A stretch of 64,000 nt of DNA from DAOTXR01 sp034435375 (GTDB lineage: Bacteria; Chloroflexota; Anaerolineae; Aggregatilineales; UBA3940). The notes under the pieces are model-generated. The model was given only the letters and a program-made list of their open reading frames with translations. It made no database searches and was not told the origin of the DNA. Positions 43,402 through 52,247 of the stretch are shown here, piece after piece (positions within the stretch are counted from its first letter, which is position 1; each line of letters begins with the position of its first letter). The stretch lies in contig DAOTXR010000048.1 of the NCBI GenBank assembly GCA_034435375.1, forward strand, positions 62,001 to 126,000. Direction: 5' to 3'. Position numbers and translations under genes: made by a program.

Positions 43402-45129
43402 CTACCACCCACTGGCTTCGAAGATCGTTTGCAGGAAGGCAGCCCGATCTTCGGCCGTCATGGGTTGAGGTTGGGCGTAGTCCTCCATCAGCCCAGTGAA
43501 CAACACTGTCGAAATGTGCCGCCCCTCGTAGAACACATGCTTGTCAGCGAACATCTGCCGATTCTCCAGGTAATCCATTTGATCGAAGAACAGATTGCCC
43601 ACCCCATAGTGGATCAATCGCCCGTTCACGAAGGCGAATCCCTGGGGTTGATGAGCCTGGCTGCCGCTCACGATGTCCGCCCCGGCGGCGATCAGTCTTT
43701 CAAAATCGGTCACCTGCTGCTCACTCGGTGCATATTGGGGCAGTTCCCAGTATTGGAGCGTAGCGATCACCACGTCAGCCTGTCCATTAGCCTTGATCGT
43801 CTGGATGCTGGAGGTAATAGTCGACCAGTCGTCGCAGGGAGCTGCGCCGGGCGTCTCGGCAGTGGCGAAGGCTTTCCACGGACCGGGGACGTTGCAGCCC
43901 ACGAACGCGAAGCGCGTCCCATCAGGGGCAGTGAGGATGCGGGGCGAGATGGCGTCTTCGAGGTTGCGCCCACCGCCGTAATAGGCGATGCCGTTGCCGT
44001 CGTAGACATCCAACGTATAACTGAGAGCAGCCGTTCCCCAATCGTTGATGTGGTTGCCAGTTAACTCGACGATGTCCAGGCCGATCAGTTGGAGCAGTTG
44101 CAGGTAGTTCCTATTCGAGCAGAACACTGGTTCGCCAACCCAGGCAGGGGGTGGGCAGTCGATGGCAAAAGCAACCTCATTGCTTGTGTGCAGGATGTCG
44201 GCATCGGCAAAGAAGGGCAGAATAGCCCGCGCCGGAAAGTCGTAGCCGTTGATCTCCATCTCCATCGCTGTGGCGCGGGCCATGGCTGTAACGCCTGTCA
44301 ATACAGCAATCGTGATGCGAGATGGGTTACGGTTGGTGGCGGGCCACAGGCCGAGCACCTCCAATCCGGCGGCGACCTGCTGCGCCCGGTCGTTGGTCGT
44401 CTCCAGGCCAACCTGCATCACGAGCGGATAGGCAGACACGTCTAATGTCCTGTCAAGCACAGACTGGCCATCAAGCGCCAGGACCTTCCAGCGTGGGTCA
44501 AGCTGATCGAACGGGAGGATGCTGATCGCAGGCCGCAGGCTCCAGGCCAGGCTGACCAGCTCGTCAGGGCTGGCGACCTGCAACGGTAGACCTTCGGCTG
44601 GTGGGCCGATCAGCGTTGTGAGCAGGTCGATGCTGTCAGGCGTCAGGACTAACTGGGGTGGTGTACCGAAGGTCTCCAGCCCAGTGGGGTCGCCAGAACG
44701 CCAGTAGCCTTGCAGCACATTCCATGAGAGGCCATCTGGGACAGTGGGAAAAGGCGCGACCACTGTGTACACCAACTGCATGGTAAGCAGGGCCTCTGCA
44801 TCGGGGTTCAGCACTACGCGGATGATGGCGCCGTCAGGGTTGTCAAAGGGGATCAGACCCGCATTCTGAAACACAGGAGCAATCTTATCCACCAGAGACT
44901 CCGGCACACCAGGCTGGACCCAGTAACCTTCTGGCTTGGGGGTGGGAGTGGTAGGAGGAGCAATAGGCTGAAGGGTCGGCGTAGCGATACGAGCGACAGC
45001 AGTCGCGGCATCGACGGTGGCTTGGGCCGCTGGCGAGAGCGGCGGCGTGGGGACCTGGCCGCCGCACGCTGACAGCAGCAGCCCTGCCAGTACAGCCAAC
45101 ACAGCCTGCAACATGCATCGACGAGTCAT
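43402..45129 (-). CDS. CapA-family lipoprotein (metallophosphatase fold)
   Basis: 575 residues from ATG 45129. Lipobox LLSAC (Cys22) predicts a lipoprotein. An N-terminal region (about 60-300) of unclear fold precedes the CapA domain (about 300-570): DIVELTGNHINDWG, GTRFAFVGCN, DIVSGSQAHQPQG and GNLFFDQ. CapA proteins belong to the poly-gamma-glutamate/capsule group, but no pgs genes are nearby, so the role is open. It starts two bases after the esterase stop, so the pair is co-transcribed. Confidence 0.85.
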   Translation of the reverse strand: MTRRCMLQAVLAVLAGLLLSACGGQVPTPPLSPAAQATVDAATAVARIATPTLQPIAPPTTPTPKPEGYWVQPGVPESLVDKIAPVFQNAGLIPFDNPDGAIIRVVLNPDAEALLTMQLVYTVVAPFPTVPDGLSWNVLQGYWRSGDPTGLETFGTPPQLVLTPDSIDLLTTLIGPPAEGLPLQVASPDELVSLAWSLRPAISILPFDQLDPRWKVLALDGQSVLDRTLDVSAYPLVMQVGLETTNDRAQQVAAGLEVLGLWPATNRNPSRITIAVLTGVTAMARATAMEMEINGYDFPARAILPFFADADILHTSNEVAFAIDCPPPAWVGEPVFCSNRNYLQLLQLIGLDIVELTGNHINDWGTAALSYTLDVYDGNGIAYYGGGRNLEDAISPRILTAPDGTRFAFVGCNVPGPWKAFATAETPGAAPCDDWSTITSSIQTIKANGQADVVIATLQYWELPQYAPSEQQVTDFERLIAAGADIVSGSQAHQPQGFAFVNGRLIHYGVGNLFFDQMDYLENRQMFADKHVFYEGRHISTVLFTGLMEDYAQPQPMTAEDRAAFLQTIFEASGW

Positions 45130-45131
45130 GG

Positions 45132-45959
45132 TCACCATCCAGCAGCGTAGAAGCCCAAATATTCGGCCAGATTGGCCAACCAATAGTCCACCGTATGCCC
45201 GCCCAGCCTGGTGACATAAGTGTGAGGGACCTCTTGCTCGGCCAGCGCATCGTGTAGTGCGCCGACAGCCGGAGCCAGTTCGTCGTCCAATCCACAGTCG
45301 ATGTAAATCCGCAGCCCACAGTGTGGGTCGAGAGCGCGGGCCAAGTGGACAGGATCGCGGTGGGCGAAGGCTTCAAGGTCGCCCAGCCCGAAGATCCACG
45401 GCGGTCCCAGGCGCTCATCAGTGAATAGCGCTGGACTGTGGATGCCTACTGCGCCGAACAGAGTTGGGTGGGTAAAGGCCAGCGCCGCTGCTCCGGCCCC
45501 GCCCATCGAGATGCCCGCGATCACCCGCGCTGCACGGTCGGTGCGAACATGGAGTTTGCGTTCGACCGTCGGGATCACATCTTCGAGCAGATAATCGCCA
45601 TAATCGCCATAGCCTTCGAGCGCCCCCTCGAAAAAGCCGGGATCGAGACGCAACACAGGGCTGAAGTCGCCGCCGGGATCCTTAGCGTTGATGAAGAAGC
45701 TCTTATCACCCTGCGGCATGGCTGCCACAAAGGGCGGCAACGCCCCGGCGCTGATGAGCCGATCTGCAATCCTGTGCAGGCCGAGTACAGAGGTCCAGTA
45801 GCGTTCGTCCATGCCCCACGGATGCAGCAGGTACACGACCGGATAGTGCCCACGACCAGTCGCGTAGCCCGGTGGCAAGTAAGCATGTAGATGCATTGAC
45901 CTGCACAGCGCCCGGCTGTGCAGGGTCAAGTCGATCAGATGGCCAGTTTCGGCATCCAT
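45132..45959 (-). CDS. Alpha/beta-hydrolase esterase (esterase D-like)
   Basis: 275 residues. Nucleophile elbow AGISMGGAGA (Ser about 151), a late Asp in IYIDCGLDDELAP and His in RLGGHTVDYW complete a plausible triad. The oxyanion-region motif YLLHPWGMDERYW matches the putative-esterase family (S-formylglutathione-hydrolase or cinnamoyl-esterase-like). No signal peptide, so probably cytosolic. First gene of the esterase-CapA pair. Confidence 0.88.
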   Translation of the reverse strand: MDAETGHLIDLTLHSRALCRSMHLHAYLPPGYATGRGHYPVVYLLHPWGMDERYWTSVLGLHRIADRLISAGALPPFVAAMPQGDKSFFINAKDPGGDFSPVLRLDPGFFEGALEGYGDYGDYLLEDVIPTVERKLHVRTDRAARVIAGISMGGAGAAALAFTHPTLFGAVGIHSPALFTDERLGPPWIFGLGDLEAFAHRDPVHLARALDPHCGLRIYIDCGLDDELAPAVGALHDALAEQEVPHTYVTRLGGHTVDYWLANLAEYLGFYAAGW

Positions 45960-46099
45960 TGGGGCACAGCACCTTTCTTATGGCTGCTGTATCGGCGGGA
46001 AAGTGTACCACAGGGAGAGGTGTCTGTCAGCCAGACACAAAGAGGTAAGTTAAAGATCGCCCCCTGCATCTGATGAATCGGAAGCCAGGAGACAGCTGC

Positions 46100-47008
46100 C
46101 TACAGGAACAGAATAGCCGTCCCTGCTACCGCCACCAGCGTCCCAGCGATGGCCCTCGCACCGATGCGCTCTCTGTACATTACCCGGCTGATGGGTAGCA
46201 GGATGATGGGCGACAGACTCATCAACGTCGAGGCAATCCCCAGAGGTGCTCTTTGCACTGCAACAAGGGACAGCCATACCCCCAGGGATGGACCTATCGC
46301 CGCGCCGCCAGCGATCGCCAGCAGGGCACGTGGGTTCGCCCTGAGCTTGCCAAAGTTGCTGGCAGCCTCCCGACGGAACACCGCCAGCAACCAGATGGCC
46401 AGAGTGGCAGCCAAAAGTCGCATCAGTGTGCCAGACAGGGCAGGAAAGTCTCCGCGCAGCCCCAGCTTGGAGGCTACCAAGCCACTAGCCTGCCCCAGCG
46501 CAGCGCCTAGCCCGAACAAGATGCCCAGCAGGTAGTGTCTGGTAAAGACAGGGGCATCATTGTCGTGCCCCGGCTGCCGCTCTAAGATGACTAGCGCAAC
46601 ACCGCCGACTGCAAGTAGGATGCCCAGCAACTCGTGGGCGCCGGGCGATTCGTGCAGCAAGGTCCAACCCATCACCGTACTGAACACTGGAGCCAATGCC
46701 ATCAGCAACATCGTCAGCCGGGGGCCAATGCGAACGAAAGCCTCAAATAAGAGTCCATCGCCAATGGCAAAGCCGACCACGCCTGAGAACGCGAGCCATC
46801 CCCACCGGAATGGCTCGACGCCCATCGGCACGATCTGCCCTTGTACGACAGTGTGCATGATTGCAACGAAAACCGCAGCAAACAGCAGGCGGGTGCGATT
46901 CACAATGGCGGTTCCGACCTGCTGGCTCGACAGTGTGAACAGAATCGAGGTAAAAGTCCACATCACCGAAGTGCCCAGTGCAGCTATCTGGCCAACATAA
47001 GCCGACAT
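46100..47008 (-). CDS. EamA-family (DMT superfamily) transporter
   Basis: 302 residues from ATG 47008, the start that overlaps the MGMT stop (TAATG). Ten membrane helices arranged as two EamA repeats (about 5-140 and 155-300), separated by the short charged linker ILERQPGHDNDAP. Substrate unknown; the family exports amino acids, nucleosides or other small metabolites. Third gene of the sigma factor-MGMT-EamA operon. Confidence 0.9.
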   Translation of the reverse strand: MSAYVGQIAALGTSVMWTFTSILFTLSSQQVGTAIVNRTRLLFAAVFVAIMHTVVQGQIVPMGVEPFRWGWLAFSGVVGFAIGDGLLFEAFVRIGPRLTMLLMALAPVFSTVMGWTLLHESPGAHELLGILLAVGGVALVILERQPGHDNDAPVFTRHYLLGILFGLGAALGQASGLVASKLGLRGDFPALSGTLMRLLAATLAIWLLAVFRREAASNFGKLRANPRALLAIAGGAAIGPSLGVWLSLVAVQRAPLGIASTLMSLSPIILLPISRVMYRERIGARAIAGTLVAVAGTAILFL

Positions 47009-47634
47009 TACGACAATGCTCCTTCTCTCTGGAGCAACCACCGTTTGGTCGAGATGCCGCCCCCACCGCCATAGCCCGTCAGAGCGCCGTTGCTGCCGAC
47101 CACCCGGTGGCATGGGATGACAATCGGCACAGGATTACGGGCCATGGCCTGACCCACAGCGCGGCTGGCACTGGGCCTGCCCAACTTCTCCGCCACCTGT
47201 TTGTACGTCCATACTGTCCCCAGGGGAATTTGACGGATGAGCTGCAATGCCTCGCGTTGGAACGGTGAGACCATGCTCAGGTCAACCGGCAGGTCAAAGT
47301 ACGCTATTGGGTGGTCAAAATATGCTCGAATCTGCGCAACGATGTGTGCCAGTGCCTCCGGCTGGTGTTCCAGCCGGGCCAGCGGATTGAGTTTTCTCGC
47401 GAACTCGTCGTAGCTCTCACCAAAAGACACATGGACTAGTTTGCCGTCTGTCGCTGCCACATACAATGGTCCTAGCGGCGACTCCATCACATCCCATGCC
47501 ACGAGTGGCGCGGTCTGCTCAAACCATGCTCGAATCTGCTGGCGAGACTTGGTCAACGTGGCCTCCGAGGGGGAGCCGAGGGCATCATGTATCTGTCGAT
47601 TCAGGTGTTTGTCCATGGCGTTTTCCCAGCACAT
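47008..47634 (-). CDS. ogt: Methylated-DNA-[protein]-cysteine S-methyltransferase
   Basis: 208 residues. The active site IPCHRVVG (acceptor Cys about 173) and the C-terminal KRWLLQREG are diagnostic, and the DNA-binding helix region RPSASRAVGQAMARNP is intact. It removes methyl groups from O6-methylguanine in a suicide reaction. An N-terminal extension of about 35 residues precedes the usual domain. The start overlaps the stop of the ECF sigma gene (TAATG at 47636-47632), so translation is coupled to the sigma factor. ogt versus adaB-type naming is uncertain. Confidence 0.93.
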   Translation of the reverse strand: MCWENAMDKHLNRQIHDALGSPSEATLTKSRQQIRAWFEQTAPLVAWDVMESPLGPLYVAATDGKLVHVSFGESYDEFARKLNPLARLEHQPEALAHIVAQIRAYFDHPIAYFDLPVDLSMVSPFQREALQLIRQIPLGTVWTYKQVAEKLGRPSASRAVGQAMARNPVPIVIPCHRVVGSNGALTGYGGGGGISTKRWLLQREGALS

Positions 47635-48158
47635 TATTCCATCTCCTCTGCTGCAAATTGCTTTCGCAGCCGTTGTATGGCCTGGTATACGCCCGCGCGG
47701 GCGCTATCCTCTGAACACTCCAGTACTTGTGCAATTTCTGCATACTCCAAGCCCTGAAGGTGTCGCATGATCAACGCAGCTCGCTGTTTTGGAGGCAGTT
47801 CGAGAATGGCCTGCCGGACGGCAGCGAGCGTCTCGTGGTGAGCTGCCTGCCGGTGCGGATTCTGTCTCTCGTCGGAGAGCAGGGGATGAGATTCGTCCAG
47901 CAAGTCAGTGAGGCGCTGCCGATCTCGCCGATGGCATGCCAGCGCAGTGTAAGTGTAGTTAGTGGCGATCTTGTACAGCCAGGCCCGCACGTTGCTGCCC
48001 GGTCGCAGCCGGTCGAAGGCACGGTAGGCACGCAGGAATATCTCCTGTGTCAGGTCGTCTACACCGAGAGCACCACGAGTTTCCTCTGGCAGCAATCGCC
48101 ACAGGTATCTGTAAATCTCGTCGTGGTATTGTTCAATCAATGTCTCAAACCGCATCAT
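47634..48158 (-). CDS. ECF-type RNA polymerase sigma factor
   Basis: 174 residues. Sigma region 2 (DLTQEIFLRAYRAFDRL...GSNVRAWLYKIATNY) and region 4 (LPPKQRAALIMRHLQGLEYAEIA) are present. No anti-sigma gene lies next to it. It is instead coupled to a DNA-alkylation repair gene and a transporter, so it may direct an alkylation or stress response. Confidence 0.9.
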   Translation of the reverse strand: MMRFETLIEQYHDEIYRYLWRLLPEETRGALGVDDLTQEIFLRAYRAFDRLRPGSNVRAWLYKIATNYTYTALACHRRDRQRLTDLLDESHPLLSDERQNPHRQAAHHETLAAVRQAILELPPKQRAALIMRHLQGLEYAEIAQVLECSEDSARAGVYQAIQRLRKQFAAEEME

Positions 48159-48405
48159 GCTCCGATCCTTGTCAATCTACCTGTGGCGGTTGTAACATGC
48201 GTGACATGCTCACTAATATAACCACCTGAGCCGCCTTTTGTGAAAAACTCTGGAATATGTCGTGTGGTCGTAGGTCAAGGGTTGCCTTTGGAGAGTCGAT
48301 CAGGGTGTAGGATAAAGAAAAAATCATCACCGACAGGGCGACATAGCGCCTTCCATCTGACAGTTTTTGATGGCAGCGTGGCAGGTTCTGGCGGGGATTC
48401 AGATT

Positions 48406-48434
48406 TTGTGAAGATTAGGCCAGGTGTACACTAT
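48406..48434 (+). promoter_or_regulatory. Probable promoter of the DUF4173 gene
   Basis: TTGTGA (48406-48411), 17-nt spacer, CACTAT (48429-48434). The remaining 48159-48405 stretch must also hold the divergent sigma-gene promoter, which I could not place. Confidence 0.4.
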
Positions 48435-48469
48435 GAGCCACTTTGTACAAAAATGTTGAGGAGCAAGTG

Positions 48470-50101
48470 ATGGATACTTCTCGTCTGAGGTTTCCGTTGA
48501 TTATTGGGCTGACTGGCCTGCTGCTTGGTCTGGTGAGCGATCTGCTTCTCTACGGGCAGCCGCTTGGCATCTCGGTGCCGATTGTCCTGACGCTGGTGGT
48601 TGCCTCATTGCTGATCCTGTCTGCTGTCGAGGGCGTGAAGCTGGTTTGGGCCAATTTGTGGTTGGTTCTGCCGCTCCTATTCATGGCAGCGATGTCGGCA
48701 GTGCGGGCTGCGCCCACGCTACGTTTCTTGAACATCAATGGCGCACTGCTGCTGCTTGGCCTGCTGGCGAGCGGCCTCGCCACGCGCCCACTGGTAGGAA
48801 TGGGATTGGGCCACTACGTCGAGGCAGCCATCGAGAGCGCCATGCTCAGCCTGGTGGCTCCATTCCCCTTGCTCCTGCGTACCCTCCGAACCCTCCAACA
48901 GAACAGCGGCGATGTGGGACGGTGGACTCGCCGGGTCCTGATCGGTTTGGCAATTGCTGCGCCCTTCCTGTGCATTTTCACCATCCTGTTCGCCTCAGCC
49001 GACCTGGTCTTCGGGTCGTACCTTGAGGACTTCTTCGAGAGCTTCAATGTGGTCGACCTGGTGGGGCACACCTTGTTGACAGCGTTGCTGGCCTGGATCA
49101 TCACAGGCGGCTTGGGCTTTGCTCTCAGCCGCACCCCGGCGTGGCGAGGATTGTTCACCGGTCTGGCCTCCAAACCATCTCTGCCCGACCTGTCTCCCGA
49201 CACCAGCCCCGACGATGCCGCTCGTGCTCAAGCGGAGGCTGCGTCTTCTGCTGCTTCTGACAATGTCTCACCCAAACTGCGCGGCTGGCTGGGGATAGTC
49301 GAAGCAGCGGTGGTGTTGTTCAGCGTCGATGTTCTGTTCTTGGTGTTCGTCCTGATCCAGTTTGCGGCTTTGTTCGGCGGCGAGACGTTCCTGCGCAGCC
49401 GGGGTCTCACTTACTCCGAGTACGCCCGACGTGGCTTTTTTGAGCTGTTGGCCGTTTCTCTGATCACGTTGGGCCTGATCCTTCTCCTGGATTACGTGAC
49501 ACGCCGCGAGACGAAGGCTCAGCGCTTCGTTTTCTTGCTGGGCAGCACACTGATGATCGCCATGACAGTTATCATCCTAGCGTCGGCTTTCCAACGGCTC
49601 CAGCTCTACGAGCTGGCTTATGGGTTCACCTCGCTGCGCGTCTACTCTCATGTTTTCATGATCTGGCTGGCAGTGTTGATGGTCTACGTCCTGGCCTTCC
49701 TGTTTTTCAGCCGGTCACACCTGTTTGCTACCGGCGCGTTGGGCGCGGCGCTAGGGTTCATCATCACGCTTGACGTGCTCAACCCCGACGCTTTTATTGT
49801 GCGCCAGAACGTGGCCCGCTACGAACGCGGTGAGGGGCTTGACGTAGCATACCTGGGCACTCTGTCCGAAGATGCTGTGCCGTTGCTGATGCCACTCTTG
49901 TACGAGTATGGACCAGAGATCGGCGCTCAGGTGGGACCCTGGCTACGCTATCACCTCGATCAGCTCGACCGGCGGCAGGACGGGGCAGGTTGGCCCGCTT
50001 ACCATGCAAGCATCAACCGGGCCTACCGAGTCCTGGATCTCAACCGTGGCTTGATCGAGCAGTTTGACCCACCACCAAGTCGGTGGCCTGGTTACGAATA
50101 G
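48470..50101 (+). CDS. DUF4173/DUF4153-family polytopic membrane protein
   Basis: 543 residues from ATG 48470 (GAGGAG seven bases upstream). About 13 membrane helices. The DUF4173 core is VFVLIQFAALFGG followed by LTYSEYARRGFFELLAVSLI (about 290-330). A cytoplasmic Ala/Ser/Asp-rich loop (about 230-265) and a soluble C-terminal domain of about 90 residues flank it. Function is unknown for the family. Confidence 0.85.
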   Translation: MDTSRLRFPLIIGLTGLLLGLVSDLLLYGQPLGISVPIVLTLVVASLLILSAVEGVKLVWANLWLVLPLLFMAAMSAVRAAPTLRFLNINGALLLLGLLASGLATRPLVGMGLGHYVEAAIESAMLSLVAPFPLLLRTLRTLQQNSGDVGRWTRRVLIGLAIAAPFLCIFTILFASADLVFGSYLEDFFESFNVVDLVGHTLLTALLAWIITGGLGFALSRTPAWRGLFTGLASKPSLPDLSPDTSPDDAARAQAEAASSAASDNVSPKLRGWLGIVEAAVVLFSVDVLFLVFVLIQFAALFGGETFLRSRGLTYSEYARRGFFELLAVSLITLGLILLLDYVTRRETKAQRFVFLLGSTLMIAMTVIILASAFQRLQLYELAYGFTSLRVYSHVFMIWLAVLMVYVLAFLFFSRSHLFATGALGAALGFIITLDVLNPDAFIVRQNVARYERGEGLDVAYLGTLSEDAVPLLMPLLYEYGPEIGAQVGPWLRYHLDQLDRRQDGAGWPAYHASINRAYRVLDLNRGLIEQFDPPPSRWPGYE

Positions 50102-50257
50102 ACTCTATGGGCAATCAGAGATAGGCAGACCGGAGACAGAGTTTTCCCTTACCCTACAGCCCGGACTTAGGCAGCCATGGGATGATCTGGATGCAGGTTA
50201 CTGCAACCTACACCTTGTGGTTACCACTGTGCCTTTATCTGCCTGGTGGTAGGCCGC

Positions 50258-50650
50258 CTAGTAACCAGGAGACAGGCAGGAATCGTGCCCCTTGCCTGCG
50301 ATATGCTTGTGCAGCGCAGCCAATACTTGTTCTGGGGGGTTGCCCTTGCTGATGAACGCATCGGCACCAGCCGCTATCGATTCTCCGCTGGCTTCGGGGT
50401 TGCCGCTCATGGCGATCACCGTTACCCGCGGAGCTGCACGGCGCAGCGACTGTAGTGGGTCAGATCGGTCCAGCCCTGGCAATTCCCAGTCCAGCAAAAT
50501 CAGGTCGGGGGTAGTTGATTGTAGCTGAGTCATCAGGTTTGCAGCATTGGCAGCCTTGCCAACGACCATGACCTCTGGTTCGCCCTCAAGCAGGCACTCG
50601 AGCGCTTCACGGACTTCTTCGCGGTCGTCTGCCAGTAAAATTCGAATCAC
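50258..50650 (-). CDS. Stand-alone response-regulator receiver
   Basis: 130 residues from GTG 50650 (GGAG eight bases upstream; the open frame extends to 50740). Acidic pocket in ILLADD, phospho-acceptor Asp in LILLDWELPG, switch Ser in IAMSGN and Lys in FISKGNPPEQ: all receiver residues are present. No output domain. It resembles single-domain relays; no kinase is adjacent. The orphan kinase at 10167-11597 is one conceivable partner, without direct evidence. Confidence 0.88.
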   Translation of the reverse strand: MIRILLADDREEVREALECLLEGEPEVMVVGKAANAANLMTQLQSTTPDLILLDWELPGLDRSDPLQSLRRAAPRVTVIAMSGNPEASGESIAAGADAFISKGNPPEQVLAALHKHIAGKGHDSCLSPGY

Positions 50651-50885
50651 GATCAATCTCCAACCGATCCTTTCTATGATCACCTTAATTATTGGCCAAG
50701 CCGGGCGATAAGACGCCATGCCACTGGCGGGTTTTGCCACTGGTCATTTGACCAGGACTAAATAAGGGGGATAGGGAGGGCCTCAGGCCAATCGTCCGGA
50801 GTGGAATTAGCACAAAAGTTCGCAATTCGGCTGTCCTAAGGGTACAATCTGAGTATCTACAGAGGACGAAGGTAGGGAGGGCGCT

Positions 50886-51563
50886 ATGTGCGGACGCTTC
50901 ACATTGACCGCGGACCTGGTCGATCTGATCAAGACGTTCCCGTGGTTGACCCTGCCTAAGCAGATGCCGCCGCGCTACAACATCGCACCGACTCAGCCGG
51001 TTGCTGTAGTCCCCAACGATGGCAGGCATGTGCTCGATTTTTTTGTCTGGGGGTTGTTGCCATCGTGGTCCAAAGACCCCACGATGGGCAGCCGCCTGAT
51101 CAACGCCCGTGCTGAGACACTCGCCGAAAAGCCCTCTTTCCGGGCAGCCTATCGGCGCCGACGATGCTTGGTGCTAGCCGATGGTTTTTACGAGTGGCGC
51201 AAAGAGCCGGGTCCTGGCGGCGAAGTTCGCAAGACGCCAGTGTACGTGCGGATGAAATCGGGCGAGCCATTCGCCTTCGCTGGGCTGTGGGAAACGTGGA
51301 ACTCCCCTCAGGGCGACCTGGTGCTGTCGTGCGCCATCATTACCACCGCCCCCAATGATCTGATGGCCCCTATCCACAACCGGATGCCGGTTATCCTACC
51401 CCCCGATGCCTATGAGGAGTGGCTTGCCCCGGCAGAGCAAGAGCCTTCTCGGCTCAATCGTCTGCTGCGTCCCTACCCATCAGAGGCAATGGAGACCTAC
51501 GCTGTGTCAACTCTGGTCAATAGCCCTGCCAATGACGTACCAGAGTGCCTCTTGCCTGCCTAG
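50886..51563 (+). CDS. SRAP-domain abasic-site processing protein (YedK/HMCES-like)
   Basis: 225 residues. The catalytic Cys2 is directly after the initiator Met (MCGRFTL). Conserved Asn in RYNIAPTQ, Glu in GFYEWRKE and His in APIHNRMPVIL are intact. It forms a covalent thiazolidine crosslink with abasic sites in single-stranded DNA and so protects forks. GGGAGGG ribosome-binding site; probable promoter TTCGCA-18-TACAAT upstream (about 50812-50850). Monocistronic. Confidence 0.95.
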   Translation: MCGRFTLTADLVDLIKTFPWLTLPKQMPPRYNIAPTQPVAVVPNDGRHVLDFFVWGLLPSWSKDPTMGSRLINARAETLAEKPSFRAAYRRRRCLVLADGFYEWRKEPGPGGEVRKTPVYVRMKSGEPFAFAGLWETWNSPQGDLVLSCAIITTAPNDLMAPIHNRMPVILPPDAYEEWLAPAEQEPSRLNRLLRPYPSEAMETYAVSTLVNSPANDVPECLLPA

Positions 51564-51656
51564 CTGCGGGGATGGCAGTTTCGTGCTAACGGACCTTTCT
51601 CTTACATAGATGCCAGATCAGGCATTGGCTCGACCAACGATGCTGCATTAGGCTAA

Positions 51657-52061
51657 TTAGGCTATCGGCTTTGTGATCTTCTCCTGGACCCGCTGGACGA
51701 ATCGCTCTATGTCAATGACAAAACGGGTGTGCGTTCCCTCTCCGATCAGCTCGATTTCATCCCAAACTTGCACGCGGAAGGCCACCGTGCGCCCCTTGAC
51801 AGTGGTTACTTCGGCGCGTGCACGCACCCGCTGTCCCAGCGGTGTCGCTGCCAGATGCCGGACATCCAATGCCGTGCCAACGCTGGCCTGTCCTTCTGGC
51901 AGCAGATGGTCGATGGCAGCCACAGCAGCTGCTTCTATCAGCGCGATCATGGCAGGTGTGGCATAAACGTCGATGCCGCCGCTGCCCAGGTGGCGGGCAG
52001 TCATCTCGCGGGTCACGACAGCCGTCTTTTCTCCGAACTGCCCTGGTACGATATTTTCCAT
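51657..52061 (-). CDS. Hotdog-fold thioesterase, FlK-like
   Basis: 134 residues. Thr35 (VYATPAM), Glu43 (LIEAAAV) and His69 (DVRHLAATP) match the Thr-Glu-His triad of fluoroacetyl-CoA thioesterase with identical spacing (8 and 26). The true substrate is probably another acyl-CoA, since no fluorometabolite genes are present. Ribosome-binding site is weak. Monocistronic. Confidence 0.85.
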   Translation of the reverse strand: MENIVPGQFGEKTAVVTREMTARHLGSGGIDVYATPAMIALIEAAAVAAIDHLLPEGQASVGTALDVRHLAATPLGQRVRARAEVTTVKGRTVAFRVQVWDEIELIGEGTHTRFVIDIERFVQRVQEKITKPIA

Positions 52062-52173
52062 AGGGCATTCTGCTCCTTGTCGGTGATAGGTAGGTTTTCC
52101 CTGTTCCGCAAGCCCATTGTACAGAAGATGGGAAGGCGAGCCAGAGCTAAGGATGAGGGACCAGCCCAGAGCG

Positions 52174-52205
52174 TGGGAGGGCGCAGCACGTGCTGCTCCC
52201 TCCCA
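52174..52205. terminator. Long hairpin downstream of the ABC exporter genes
   Basis: TGGGAGGG pairs with CCCTCCCA, and inside it GCAGCAC pairs with GTGCTGC across one mismatch, so the structure is palindromic. It lacks a T tract on the minus strand, so it may be a factor-assisted terminator or an mRNA 3'-end protector. Confidence 0.5.
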
Positions 52206-52247
52206 GGTGAATCTCAGGACAGACCGATCTGATTCTACCTTGCACCT

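Noticed and set aside
51657..52061. Fluoroacetate resistance as the function of the FlK-like thioesterase
   Set aside because: The triad matches FlK, but no fluorometabolite genes are present. FlK-like folds serve many acyl-CoA substrates.
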